From: Desulfococcaceae bacterium
GTDB taxonomy: Bacteria; Desulfobacterota; Desulfobacteria; Desulfobacterales; Desulfosalsimonadaceae
Direction of reading: 5' to 3'
NCBI GenBank assembly: GCA_030145385.1
Contig: JAQYVU010000008.1
Location: forward strand, 1 to 64,000
Length of the DNA stretch: 64,000 nucleotides
Positions within the stretch are counted from its first letter, which is position 1; each line of letters begins with the position of its first letter. Both the position numbers and the translations under genes were made by a program. The notes under the pieces were generated by a model, which made no database searches, was not told the DNA's origin, and saw only the letters and a list, made by a program, of their open reading frames with translations. Shown one piece after another: positions 24,895 to 33,365 of this stretch.

Positions 24895-25623
24895 ATGAAA
24901 TGTCCCGGTCAAGACAGCAGATACTGGAAACCCGGTTCTATCTTTGAGGCAAAATGCCCGGAATGCGGAAAAATAGTTGAATTTTTTAAAGATGATACCA
25001 CCCGGAAATGCGGCCATTGCGGCCATCGGTTTGCCAACCCGCAAATGGATTTCGGATGTGCCTCATATTGTAAATTCGCGGATCAATGCCTGGGAACACT
25101 GCCCACTGAATTACTGGCTCAGAGGGACGACCTGTTTAAAGACAGGATTGCCATTGAAATGAAAAAATACTTTAAACAGGATTTCAAACGAATCGGTCAT
25201 GCATCCCGTGTTGCACGATATGCACAAAAAATCGGTATTGCAGAAGGCGGGAACATGGCAGTCATACTGGCATCCGCTTATCTCCACGATATCGGGATCC
25301 ATGAAGCGGAAAGAAAGCACCAGTCAACTGCGGCTGTTTACCAGGAGCAGGAAGGGCCTGCAATTGCCAGATCAATCATGGAGAGCCTGGGGGCATCCGA
25401 AGTTCTTATTGAAGAAGTATGTGATATTATTGCTCACCACCATCATCCGGGAAAAGAAGAATCCCTTAACTTCAAGGTCCTCTATGATGCGGACCTGATT
25501 GCCAATATTGAGGATAATCATAAAGAAAAACCTGCGGACCCGGAAAAAATTAAAAAAACAATCGATTCTTCTTTTTTAACGGAAAACGGTAAAAAAACCG
25601 CAGCAGAACAGTTGCTCAAATAA
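24895..25623 (+). CDS. Zinc-ribbon/HD-domain phosphohydrolase
   Basis: A 242-residue protein. Residues 1-75 are Cys-rich: CPECG, CGHCG and CASYCKFADQC, likely one or two metal sites. Residues 95-200 form an HD domain with FKRIGHASRV (first His), AYLHDIG (HD pair), and IAHHHHPGKE and YDADLIAN (later ligands). HD proteins hydrolyse phosphomonoester or nucleotide phosphate bonds; the substrate here is unknown. GGAGGGCTTACT precedes the ATG at 24895. It is the first gene of a three-gene operon with an iron-sulfur protein (20 bases on) and a small sulfite-reductase-like protein. Its N-terminal domain is also encoded alone at 18295. Confidence 0.88.
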   Translation: MKCPGQDSRYWKPGSIFEAKCPECGKIVEFFKDDTTRKCGHCGHRFANPQMDFGCASYCKFADQCLGTLPTELLAQRDDLFKDRIAIEMKKYFKQDFKRIGHASRVARYAQKIGIAEGGNMAVILASAYLHDIGIHEAERKHQSTAAVYQEQEGPAIARSIMESLGASEVLIEEVCDIIAHHHHPGKEESLNFKVLYDADLIANIEDNHKEKPADPEKIKKTIDSSFLTENGKKTAAEQLLK

Positions 25624-25643
25624 AATACAGCAGGAGAACATAT

Positions 25644-26426
25644 ATGAAAACAACACGTAAAATAATTAAAATTGATGATGAACTTTGTGATGGCTGCGGA
25701 CAATGCGTCCCATCATGTGCTGAAGGTGCACTTCAGATTATAGATGGAAAAGCCCGAATTATTGCAGATAAACTGTGCGACGGCTTAGGGGCCTGCATGG
25801 GGGATTGTCCCAACGGCGCGCTGAAAATAATCGAACGGGATGCGGACGAATTTGATGAAGAAGCAGTAGAAAATCATCTTGCGGAAACCGCCAAAAAAGA
25901 GGACGAAGAACCGGCAATGGCCTGCGGTTGTGCATCTCATCAAATCCAATCATTTCCTGCCGCATCAGGCTGTGCATGCAGTGACAGTGAAGAAGCATCC
26001 CACACATCGAACCGGCCATCAGCCCTTTCCAACTGGCCGATCCAGATCCGTTTGATCCCGGCGGAAGCGCCTTTTTTAAAAAACGCTGACCTGCTGATTT
26101 TAGCTGATTGCACGGCCGTGGCTTTCACCGACCTGCATGCGGATCTGATCGCCGGAAAAACCGTCATGATGGGCTGTCCGAAATTAGACAATCAGGATGA
26201 ATACATCCAGAAATTTACGGAAATATTCACCAGATCCGGGATCAAAAGCATTACCGTCGTTTCAATGGAAGTGCCCTGCTGCGCCGGGCTTCCCTGGATT
26301 GTTAAAAAAGCCCTGGAAGCTTCAAAAGCTGATATTCCGACCACGGAAATCATGATTGGCATGCGGGGAAATATGATATCTAAAACAGATAGTGCAGACG
26401 TCAACCGTAATCTTCACATTGCATAA
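25644..26426 (+). CDS. Iron-sulfur protein with CDGLGAC-type ferredoxin domain
   Basis: A 260-residue protein. Residues 12-75 are a ferredoxin domain. Its first site is complete (CDGCGQCVPSC). The second is CDGLGACMGDCPNG, with Leu in place of one Cys, as usual in a distinct group of bacterial and archaeal ferredoxins, so it may hold a three-iron cluster or bind differently. A Cys-rich linker follows (ACGCASH, GCACS near 95-120). The C-terminal domain (135-260) is unrecognised, with MMGCPKLDN and EVPCCAGLPW, which could be another metal site. The role is likely electron transfer to the next protein, the sulfite-reductase-like gene 15 bases downstream. Confidence 0.85.
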   Translation: MKTTRKIIKIDDELCDGCGQCVPSCAEGALQIIDGKARIIADKLCDGLGACMGDCPNGALKIIERDADEFDEEAVENHLAETAKKEDEEPAMACGCASHQIQSFPAASGCACSDSEEASHTSNRPSALSNWPIQIRLIPAEAPFLKNADLLILADCTAVAFTDLHADLIAGKTVMMGCPKLDNQDEYIQKFTEIFTRSGIKSITVVSMEVPCCAGLPWIVKKALEASKADIPTTEIMIGMRGNMISKTDSADVNRNLHIA

Positions 26427-26441
26427 ACCGGATACACTATT

Positions 26442-27254
26442 ATGAAATGGGATAAAGACGCTGAAAAAGCAATCCAGAAGGTTCCTTTTTTTGTCCGTAA
26501 AAAGGTAAAAGCACGCGTTGAAAAAGAAGCAAGAGATACCGGAAAAACGTGTGTATCTCTTGCTGACGTTAAGGCTACCCAAAAGCGGTTTCTGAAAAAA
26601 ATGGACTCTGAAATCAAGGGGTACCAGGTTGATGCCTGTTTTGGCTCCAGCGGATGTCCGAATCAGATTCTTAACACCGGAATACAATACAAAATCGAGG
26701 ATTTGCTGAAAAAAGAGGATTTGCTGGGTTTTTTAAGAAATCAGGTGAAAGGTGACCTTAAATTTCACCATGAATTTAAAGTAACCGTGTCCGACTGTCC
26801 CAACGCATGCTCCCAGCCCCAGATTAAGGATATTGGGATTATCAGTGCCAAAACCCCGTGCATCGCGGAAAATGACTGTATCGGGTGCATGGAATGCGTC
26901 AACATCTGCAAAGAAAACGCCGTAACCATTGATAATGCAAAAAACCGGCCGGTCATTGACTTTCAGAAGTGCGTAAAATGCGGACAATGCATTGATGTCT
27001 GCCCTACCCGGACGATTACCGACGACAAGCAGAAAACCGGATACCGCATTCTGGTCGGCGGAAAACTCGGCCGCCACCCACGGCTTGCCGAAGAATTACC
27101 CGGTATCTATTCCGAGCCGGAAGTGATTGATATTATCCGCCGGTGCATCAAATATTACAAGACCCACAGCAAGAATGGGGAACGGTTTGCCCAGCTGGTT
27201 GCCCGGGACAATACGTTTATTCCGGAATTAGTTCGGGAATTCAAGGGGATTTAA
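26442..27254 (+). CDS. Small dissimilatory sulfite-reductase-like protein with ferredoxin insert
   Basis: A 270-residue member of the small dSiR-like group. The coupled siroheme/4Fe-4S motif is complete: C-x5-C (CFGSSGC, about residues 66-72) and C-x3-C (CPNAC, about 120-124). A ferredoxin insert with two 4Fe-4S sites follows (CIGCMECVNIC, CVKCGQCIDVC). The remaining GGKLGRHPRLAEELPG is also typical of sulfite/nitrite reductases. The protein is smaller than DsrA or DsrB and probably acts alone, for sulfite or nitrite or another S or N oxyanion. Two upstream regulators, one FNR-like, suggest control by redox state. Which substrate it reduces is not shown. Confidence 0.88.
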   Translation: MKWDKDAEKAIQKVPFFVRKKVKARVEKEARDTGKTCVSLADVKATQKRFLKKMDSEIKGYQVDACFGSSGCPNQILNTGIQYKIEDLLKKEDLLGFLRNQVKGDLKFHHEFKVTVSDCPNACSQPQIKDIGIISAKTPCIAENDCIGCMECVNICKENAVTIDNAKNRPVIDFQKCVKCGQCIDVCPTRTITDDKQKTGYRILVGGKLGRHPRLAEELPGIYSEPEVIDIIRRCIKYYKTHSKNGERFAQLVARDNTFIPELVREFKGI

Positions 27255-27311
27255 AAAGCTGAATCAAACAATCTTCAGCCTTCTACCTTCAGCCTTACCA
27301 CCTGATACTAT

Positions 27312-28214
27312 TTATTTCTGACAGATCGATAACACCGGGCACGGCGCCCTCCGAATCACCCGGTCGGTGGTCGATCCCACGAGAATATCTTCAACCATCC
27401 CGTGTCCCCGGATACCCAAAGCAATCAGATCAATATCATTGATTTCCGCATAACGGATAATTTCCGCATAGGGCTTGCCCACCAGAAGATGGGTCTGAAG
27501 GGTCAGCCAGTTCAGCGCCTCATCCGGAACCATTGACTTAAGCCGGCCTTTGATCATGTCAAATAAATCCTGCTTGAATTTTTCTCCCTGCTCGGCGGGC
27601 ATTTTAAAAAGGTCTTTGTAACCGGACGGCTCCACCACATGGACCATGTGCAATTCACTTTCAAATTCCTGGGCCATGCTGAGGCTGTTTTTAAAGGCAA
27701 GATCCGAATCAGAAGAAAAATCGCACCCCACCAGAATCCGCTTGAACGGAAACTTCTGGAATTTTGATTCAGATCCATCTTCGGCGCCACGTAAAACCAA
27801 CAGCGGACAAGTCAGCGTCCGCATCAGGCGTTCCGTAACAGATCCGAGGAAAAATCGTTTTAATCCGGATCTGCCATGGGTTGCGGTGATCACAAGATCC
27901 GCTTTAAACTCAACTACCAGGCGGGAAATTTCTTCAGTGGTGTTGCCCAGTGTAACAAGGGCCTGAGAATCGATGGGCTCATTGCCGACCAGACGGCTGA
28001 TTTCACTTTTCGCGTAATCCATAAACCGATTCTGGTGTTCAATCGGCCCGGTAACAGCTTCACCGTACATAGAAACAGTGGGAAAATCAACAACATGGCA
28101 GACGACTAACTTAGCATTAAATTCCTTGGCCAGGGTGATGCCGTATGCCACGACCTCTTCCGCTAACTTTGAAAAATCCGTGGCACAAAATATGGTGTTT
28201 ATCTGTCTTCTCAT
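27312..28214 (-). CDS. Tandem-domain universal stress protein
   Basis: A 300-residue protein of two UspA domains (about 1-145 and 155-300). Each has the ATP-binding pattern G-x2-G-x9-G-S/T: GTHGRSGLKRFFLGSVTE in the first and GIRGHGMVEDILVGSTTD in the second. Such tandem Usp proteins bind ATP and respond to stress or anaerobiosis. GGAGG lies upstream of the ATG. It is convergent with the sulfite-reductase-like operon. No partner gene is seen. Confidence 0.95.
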   Translation of the reverse strand: MRRQINTIFCATDFSKLAEEVVAYGITLAKEFNAKLVVCHVVDFPTVSMYGEAVTGPIEHQNRFMDYAKSEISRLVGNEPIDSQALVTLGNTTEEISRLVVEFKADLVITATHGRSGLKRFFLGSVTERLMRTLTCPLLVLRGAEDGSESKFQKFPFKRILVGCDFSSDSDLAFKNSLSMAQEFESELHMVHVVEPSGYKDLFKMPAEQGEKFKQDLFDMIKGRLKSMVPDEALNWLTLQTHLLVGKPYAEIIRYAEINDIDLIALGIRGHGMVEDILVGSTTDRVIRRAPCPVLSICQK

Positions 28215-28325
28215 GATGTCGGTCCTCCTTGTTATTTTTTTTGTTTGACCGTCACATGCTTGGTATAAATTATTTTAACACAATATAATTCCAGAAAACA
28301 ATCTTTACATGATCGTTATCCGGTT

Positions 28326-28757
28326 TTAATTATCTCCTGATTCCTGCCGATAACTCGGACAGTCTGTTTTGTCCTCTATGTGCGGCTTAATGTCTAAAAT
28401 CGGGGTGCCGTCCATCATATCCGCATGATTCACCGTGATGATATTATCCTCAACGTTTAAAACCGTTAAAACGGACAGGCCAATGGGATTCGGGCGATAC
28501 GGTGAGCAAATACTAAAAACGCCCATTGCGGTTTCCTTGTGTCGCGGTTTCTGGATCAGAAATTTGGGATCAAATGGATTGCTTTGGTGAAAATTAAATA
28601 AAACAATGATCTTTTGCCCTGCCCTGATATCTTTTAATCCGGGTTCATAAATTTTATCGATTTCAATTGCACCGACGACTTCTGAAATACTCCAGTGCCT
28701 GGGAATTTCCTTTGCTTTGGTGTGAAATACGCCGATGGGTGTCATTTGGATTTTCAT
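28326..28757 (-). CDS. trmO: tRNA N6-methyltransferase-type TrmO/TsaA protein
   Basis: A 143-residue TsaA/YaeB family protein, which methylates N6-threonylcarbamoyladenosine-37 of tRNA using SAM. MTPIGVFHT at the start and CSPYRPNPIGLSV, DGTPILDIKP in the middle are diagnostic. It is shorter than E. coli TrmO, as single-domain members are. Its ATG overlaps the rlmD stop (ATGA at 28757-28754), so the two RNA-modification genes are coupled. Confidence 0.92.
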   Translation of the reverse strand: MKIQMTPIGVFHTKAKEIPRHWSISEVVGAIEIDKIYEPGLKDIRAGQKIIVLFNFHQSNPFDPKFLIQKPRHKETAMGVFSICSPYRPNPIGLSVLTVLNVEDNIITVNHADMMDGTPILDIKPHIEDKTDCPSYRQESGDN

Positions 28758-30145
28758 GATATTTTCTCCAGCCGAGCGACGGCTTCAATATGAAAGGTAT
28801 GAGGGAACATATCCACCGGCTGGATTTCGGCCACCCGGTACGCGTCTTTCATCAACCCGGCATCCCGGGCCAGTGTGGCCGGATTGCAGGAAACATAGAC
28901 AATCTTCTCTGGTGCCAGCTTCAAAACCTGCTTTACCACATCCGGATGCATACCGGTTCTTGGGGGATCAATAATCAAAACATCCGGTGTCTGGGTTATT
29001 TCAGCAATAATATGCCGGATATCCCCGACAATAAAATTGCAATTTGAAATATTGTTTCGACGGCAATTTTCTTTTGCATCCGCAATTGCGCTTTCCACAA
29101 TTTCAATACCGGTCACTTCATTAGCCGAATCCGACAGCCAGATGGGAATCGTTCCCGTACCGCTGTAGAGATCCAGCACATTTTCCGTTCCGGTCAGCTG
29201 CGCATATTCCTTGACCGTATCATATAAAACAACCGCGCCCCGGGTGTTGGTCTGGAAAAACGAATTAGCCGAAATCTCAAATTCATACGGCCCCAATTTT
29301 TCCTTCAAACACCGTTGCCCGGCAAGATGGACCTCGTATTCTCCGACAGCGACCCCTGACAGGCTGGCGGTGACATTATTAACCACCGAAACAATATTTG
29401 AAAATTTTTCGCACAACGCATCGGCCAGGGGCTGGACGACAGACAGATCTTTGCTGGCAGTCACAATATTGACCAGCCATTGATCACAGGCAACCGAGTG
29501 ACGAATCATCACAAACCGCCAGAACCCTTCATGGGACCGGAGTCCGTAAAGCGGGCGGCCGGAATCCTTCATATACTGCCTGACGGTGTTGATGATATCA
29601 TTTCCGGTGTCCGGATGGATAAGACAGCGATCAATATCCAAAACCTTGTGAAACGTTCCGGGAACGTGCAGACCCAATGCAAAACCGATGTCAATGCTTT
29701 CATCGCCGAGTTCGTCCGGCAACAGCCAGCGCCGGTCGGAACAGGAGAACTCCATTTTATTCCGATACTCAAAAATCCGCTCAGATGCTATGGTGGGATG
29801 CACCATTACATCTTCAAGGCCGCCGATATGCTTAAATGATTCTTTCACATGCCGCTGCTTGTACTCCAGCTGCTTTTCATACTTGAAAAACTGCCATTTA
29901 CACCCGCCGCAAAACCCGCTAAAAGCGCATGGGGCTGTTATGCGATCCGGAGAAGGAGAAAGGAGTGAAACAATACGTGATTCCGCATAACTTTTCTTTT
30001 TCTTAAAGATACGTGCAAGAACGCGGTCCCCGGGCACGGCCTGCTCGACAAATACCGTAAAACCTTCAACTTTGGCAATGCCCTTGCCCCCGAATGCCAG
30101 ATCCGTGACTTCCAGCTCTATTTCTACACCTTTTTTAATATTCAT
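28754..30145 (-). CDS. rlmD: 23S rRNA uracil-C5 methyltransferase, RlmD/RumA family
   Basis: A 463-residue RNA uridine methyltransferase. An N-terminal TRAM domain (about 1-60) binds RNA. The 4Fe-4S cysteines are seen in CAFSGFCGGCKWQF, then the SAM motif LDLYSGTGTIPIWL, DPPRTGMHP, and the catalytic Cys in YVSCNPATLARD. The family includes RlmD (m5U1939), RlmC and TrmA; the exact position modified is inferred. It lies upstream of trmO with a four-base overlap. Confidence 0.93.
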   Translation of the reverse strand: MNIKKGVEIELEVTDLAFGGKGIAKVEGFTVFVEQAVPGDRVLARIFKKKKSYAESRIVSLLSPSPDRITAPCAFSGFCGGCKWQFFKYEKQLEYKQRHVKESFKHIGGLEDVMVHPTIASERIFEYRNKMEFSCSDRRWLLPDELGDESIDIGFALGLHVPGTFHKVLDIDRCLIHPDTGNDIINTVRQYMKDSGRPLYGLRSHEGFWRFVMIRHSVACDQWLVNIVTASKDLSVVQPLADALCEKFSNIVSVVNNVTASLSGVAVGEYEVHLAGQRCLKEKLGPYEFEISANSFFQTNTRGAVVLYDTVKEYAQLTGTENVLDLYSGTGTIPIWLSDSANEVTGIEIVESAIADAKENCRRNNISNCNFIVGDIRHIIAEITQTPDVLIIDPPRTGMHPDVVKQVLKLAPEKIVYVSCNPATLARDAGLMKDAYRVAEIQPVDMFPHTFHIEAVARLEKIS

Positions 30146-30293
30146 TTTTTACTTTATGATCCCTGACTTATTTTGGATTTACTTTTAAATTTTTAATTTA
30201 CTATTAAAAATAAATGTAATAATTATTTTTCTCACAAATAAGCCATCTGGTATCATAAAAGCAACCTCGGATTCACATATAGAGACGAAAACA

Positions 30294-31013
30294 ATGCAAA
30301 AAAAAATATTTTTTTCTTCCGATGAATATCAACTGCACGGCACCCTGCACCTGCCGGCAGTAAAAAATCCGCCGGTGGTGATCGGGTCCCACGGCCTGCT
30401 TAGCACCGGAGACTCCCCCAAGCAGATCGCTTTGGCTGAATCATGCAACCGCCACAATATGGCGTATTTCCGCTATGATCACCGGGGATGCGGACAAAGC
30501 GAGGGCGAATTCTCATCTGCCACCACATTTGAAGGCCGATGCCGGGACCTTGTCTCGGCTGTGAAAACCATCCGGGATTTACCGGACACAGGGGAAACGA
30601 TTGCGCTTTTCGGCAGCAGTTTCGGCGGGTCCATCAGCCTGGCTGCGGCCGGGTCCCTGGACATTGCATCCATTGTGACCGTTGCCGCCCCTTTGTGCAG
30701 CGAGAACATTCGAGAACCTTATGTGAATGATCCAAAAAACAAACCAGTGATGAAAACACTTAACAAAGACAAACTGTTTTTTGACATCCGGGACCGGATG
30801 TCTGCTGTCAGTCATCTTTTGATATTTCATGGGGACGATGACCAAATCGTGCCGTTTGAAAATGCCCTGGAATTAAATGATCAAGCAACAGAGCCTAAAA
30901 TGCTGATTCGGCAGAAAAACGGGGATCACCCGATGAGCAATGAAATTCATCAAAAAGAATTCATTGATGAGGCGGTTGCATGGTTTGAAAAATATTTCAT
31001 CGCCTCTCCTTGA
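30294..31013 (+). CDS. Alpha/beta hydrolase
   Basis: A 239-residue alpha/beta hydrolase. The nucleophile elbow is GSSFGG (about residue 108), the acid is in FHGDDDQIVP (about 181), and the His is in NGDHPMSNE (about 210), a complete triad. HGLLSTGDSPKQ forms the oxyanion loop. No lid-specific features reveal the substrate; it may be an esterase or aminopeptidase-like enzyme. It has no signal peptide, so it is cytoplasmic. The ilv attenuator and operon follow on the same strand, with their own promoter. Confidence 0.88.
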   Translation: MQKKIFFSSDEYQLHGTLHLPAVKNPPVVIGSHGLLSTGDSPKQIALAESCNRHNMAYFRYDHRGCGQSEGEFSSATTFEGRCRDLVSAVKTIRDLPDTGETIALFGSSFGGSISLAAAGSLDIASIVTVAAPLCSENIREPYVNDPKNKPVMKTLNKDKLFFDIRDRMSAVSHLLIFHGDDDQIVPFENALELNDQATEPKMLIRQKNGDHPMSNEIHQKEFIDEAVAWFEKYFIASP

Positions 31014-31140
31014 CGGCGTCGTTGTTTTGGGACTATCCTGTATAGAAATCAGATCTGGATCCTGATTTTTTACTTTTATGGCATTTGAACTGATCTTTTA
31101 AATTTATCATCAAACTGTTGAAAAAAATTATAAAACCGGC

Positions 31141-31168
31141 TTGACAAGCAAATCTTATATTGTTACAT
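31141..31168 (+). promoter_or_regulatory. Promoter of the ilv-leu operon
   Basis: A perfect -35 TTGACA at 31141-31146 and a weak extended -10 (TG-N-T near TTACAT, 31163-31168) at 16 bases spacing. It lies about 30 bases ahead of the leader peptide start. Confidence 0.6.
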
Positions 31169-31200
31169 GGGAATAAAATGAATTTTGAAGGTCTTAAAAA

Positions 31201-31305
31201 ATGAAGAATTTTAAAGTCATTATCAACAATCTACTATTAATTATCGTCATTCTTGTGGGCGTCATTGTGAGTAATATTGATGTCTGCAATCAAGACAAGT
31301 GTTGA
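31201..31305 (+). CDS. ilvL: ilv leader peptide
   Basis: A 34-codon ORF that begins ATG after a GAAGG ten bases upstream. Residues 11-19 are all branched-chain (LLLIIVILV), and the whole peptide has seven Ile, four Leu and six Val out of 34. This is the pattern of leader peptides whose translation reports Ile/Leu/Val-tRNA charging. The stop UGA lies inside the sequence that forms the antiterminator, as expected for an attenuator. The peptide is followed by the attenuator hairpin and ilvD. Symbol given by analogy with E. coli; the peptide itself need not be stable. Confidence 0.85.
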   Translation: MKNFKVIINNLLLIIVILVGVIVSNIDVCNQDKC

Positions 31306-31373
31306 TAATGGCCTGACTTTATACCAAAACAAATTCAAAAACCGTTATCAGCACTAAAAAGCTGATAACGGTT
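31218..31373 (+). promoter_or_regulatory. Transcription attenuator of the ilv-leu operon
   Basis: Four segments: 1 = CATTATCA (31218-31225, leader codons 6-9), 2 = TGTTGATAATGG (31300-31311), 3 = CCGTTATCAGCA (31342-31353), 4 = GCTGATAACGG (31361-31371). 1:2 (8 bp), 2:3 (12 bp, two wobble) and 3:4 (terminator) are mutually exclusive. A ribosome stalled at the Ile/Leu/Val run would cover 1 and free 2 to pair with 3, allowing readthrough. Pairing was done by eye; the energetics are not computed. Confidence 0.8.
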
Positions 31374-31380
31374 TTTTTTT
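31337..31380 (+). terminator. Attenuator terminator before ilvD
   Basis: AACCGTTATCAGC pairs perfectly with GCTGATAACGGTT around ACTAAAAA, followed by nine or more T, 22 bases before the ilvD start. Confidence 0.92.
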
Positions 31381-31395
31381 ATGGAGGTTTAAAAA

Positions 31396-33063
31396 ATGAA
31401 AAGCGACAGAGCCAAACAAGGGATTGAAAGAGCCCCGCACCGTTCTTTGTTCAAAGCCATTGGTTATACGGATGAAGAAATCAGACGGCCGATGATCGGG
31501 GTTGCAAACTCTGTGAATACGGCGATTCCGGGTCATGTTCATTTAGACAAAATCACGGAAGCGGTCAAAGTCGGCATTTATATGGCCGGCGGCACACCGG
31601 TGGAATTCGGCACAATCGGTGTTTGTGACGGCATTGCCATGAACCATGTGGGCATGAAATATTCTCTGGGCAGCCGTGAACTGATCGCAGACTCCGTTGA
31701 AGTAATGGGAACCGCGCATGCATTTGATGCTATGGTGATGATCCCGAATTGTGATAAAATCGTTCCAGGCATGCTGATGGCAGCTGCGCGCTTAGATGTT
31801 CCGACTATATTTATCAGCGGCGGCCCTATGCTGGCTGGAAAACATCCGAAAAGACCCAAAGAAAAAGTGGATCTGATCACGGTATTTGAGGCAGTTGGAG
31901 CCGTCCGTGCCGGTAAAATGAGCGAAGAAGAACTGACATTTATTGAAGACTCTGCCTGCCCGACCTGCGGCTCCTGTTCCGGCATGTTTACCGCCAATTC
32001 CATGAACTGCCTGACCGAAGTGGTCGGTCTTGGCTTGCCTGGTAACGGAACAATCCCTGCGGTGATGTCATCACGTATCCGACTGGCTAAAATGGCGGGT
32101 ATGAAAATAATGGAGCTGTTTGAAAAACAAATTACCCCAAGCAAAATATTGACCAAAAAAGCGTTTGAAAATGCCCTGACTGTTGATATGGCACTTGGCT
32201 GCTCTACAAATACCGTGCTTCACCTGACTGCCCTGGCTCATGAAATCGGCCTGCCGTTTGATCTGGACCTGATCAATGAAGTCAGCAAACGGACACCGCA
32301 TCTGTGCTCATTAAGCCCGGGCGGTGCGCATCATATTGAAGATCTGCATTATGCCGGCGGAATCCAGGCAATCATGAAAGTTCTGTCAGATCAAGGGGCG
32401 ATTCATAGTGACTGTATTACAGTTACAGGAAAAACGGTCCGGGAGAATATCGCACAGGCCTCTGTCATAGATCCTGAAGTGATTCGTCCATTTAACAACC
32501 CATACCATGAGGTAGGCGGTCTTGCTGTTCTGTTCGGCAACCTGGCACCCAACGGATGCGTGGTTAAACAATCTGCCGTTGTTCCCGAAATGATGGTCCA
32601 CGAAGGACCGGCAAGGGTATTTGATTCTGAAGAAGATGCCTCAGAAGCCATTTTGGGCGGTAAAATAGTCAAAGGCGATGTGGTGGTAATCCGTTATGAA
32701 GGTCCCATGGGCGGGCCGGGTATGCGGGAAATGCTGACCCCGACATCATCCATTGCCGGAATGGGACTGGATGCTCACGTGGCGCTGATCACCGATGGCA
32801 GATTCTCCGGCGGCACCCGCGGGGCGGCGATTGGTCATGTTTCCCCGGAAGGCATGCAGAAAGGCACGATCGCCATTGTTGCCGAAGGAGATATCATATC
32901 AATTGATATCCCGCAAAAAACGATTTCCTTAAAGGTGGATGAAAAGGAAATTGAAAACCGGCTTGAAAAATGGGAAAAACCGGCGCCGAAAATAACACAC
33001 GGATACATGGCCCGATATGCCCGCATGGTATCATCGGCGGATAAGGGCGCGGTCATGGAATAA
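31396..33063 (+). CDS. ilvD: Dihydroxy-acid dehydratase
   Basis: A 555-residue IlvD/Edd family enzyme that dehydrates 2,3-dihydroxy-isovalerate and -methylvalerate in valine/leucine and isoleucine synthesis. The Fe-S cysteines are in [24 protein letters not shown] and [17 protein letters not shown] and [12 protein letters not shown] are further family motifs, and [11 protein letters not shown] is the C-terminal signature. GGAGG lies before the ATG, directly after the attenuator T run. It is the first gene of the ilvD-B-N-C-cimA-leuA operon. Confidence 0.98.
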   Translation: MKSDRAKQGIERAPHRSLFKAIGYTDEEIRRPMIGVANSVNTAIPGHVHLDKITEAVKVGIYMAGGTPVEFGTIGVCDGIAMNHVGMKYSLGSRELIADSVEVMGTAHAFDAMVMIPNCDKIVPGMLMAAARLDVPTIFISGGPMLAGKHPKRPKEKVDLITVFEAVGAVRAGKMSEEELTFIEDSACPTCGSCSGMFTANSMNCLTEVVGLGLPGNGTIPAVMSSRIRLAKMAGMKIMELFEKQITPSKILTKKAFENALTVDMALGCSTNTVLHLTALAHEIGLPFDLDLINEVSKRTPHLCSLSPGGAHHIEDLHYAGGIQAIMKVLSDQGAIHSDCITVTGKTVRENIAQASVIDPEVIRPFNNPYHEVGGLAVLFGNLAPNGCVVKQSAVVPEMMVHEGPARVFDSEEDASEAILGGKIVKGDVVVIRYEGPMGGPGMREMLTPTSSIAGMGLDAHVALITDGRFSGGTRGAAIGHVSPEGMQKGTIAIVAEGDIISIDIPQKTISLKVDEKEIENRLEKWEKPAPKITHGYMARYARMVSSADKGAVME

Positions 33064-33225
33064 TAGAAAACGAACCGATTTCCGATTTCACCGCATCTAC
33101 GGTGTCAAATGTCACCCCGCATAGCGAACTATAGCGAGGCAACATTTTCCTTGTATCTGCGGTAAACTCGAAAATCTCAAGCTTAAAAATGGATCTAATT
33201 GATAAAACCGAAATAAAGTTGATTT

Positions 33226-33352
33226 AGACGGCAAAGAAAAAAGTTCATATTCAAGGCGCACGAATTGCATTTCATGAGGCGTACTTTTAGTACGTTGAAA
33301 TGACAATGCAATGAAGAGCAACACAGAAGATGAGCTTTTTACGAAGCCGTCA
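33226..33352 (+). repeat. Family B palindromic element, 127 bp, in ilvD-ilvB gap
   Basis: Left end AGACGGCAAAG, right end TTTTTACGAAGCCGTCA, core GTACTTTTAGTAC. It fills most of the 302-base gap between ilvD and ilvB and ends 13 bases before the ilvB ATG, so it may affect ilvB translation or readthrough. Confidence 0.8.
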
Positions 33353-33365
33353 GGGATGGTTGATT

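Noticed and set aside
31178-31204. Eight-codon ORF overlapping the leader start (ATGA)
   Set aside because: Too short, with no good Shine-Dalgarno; the leader peptide explains the region.
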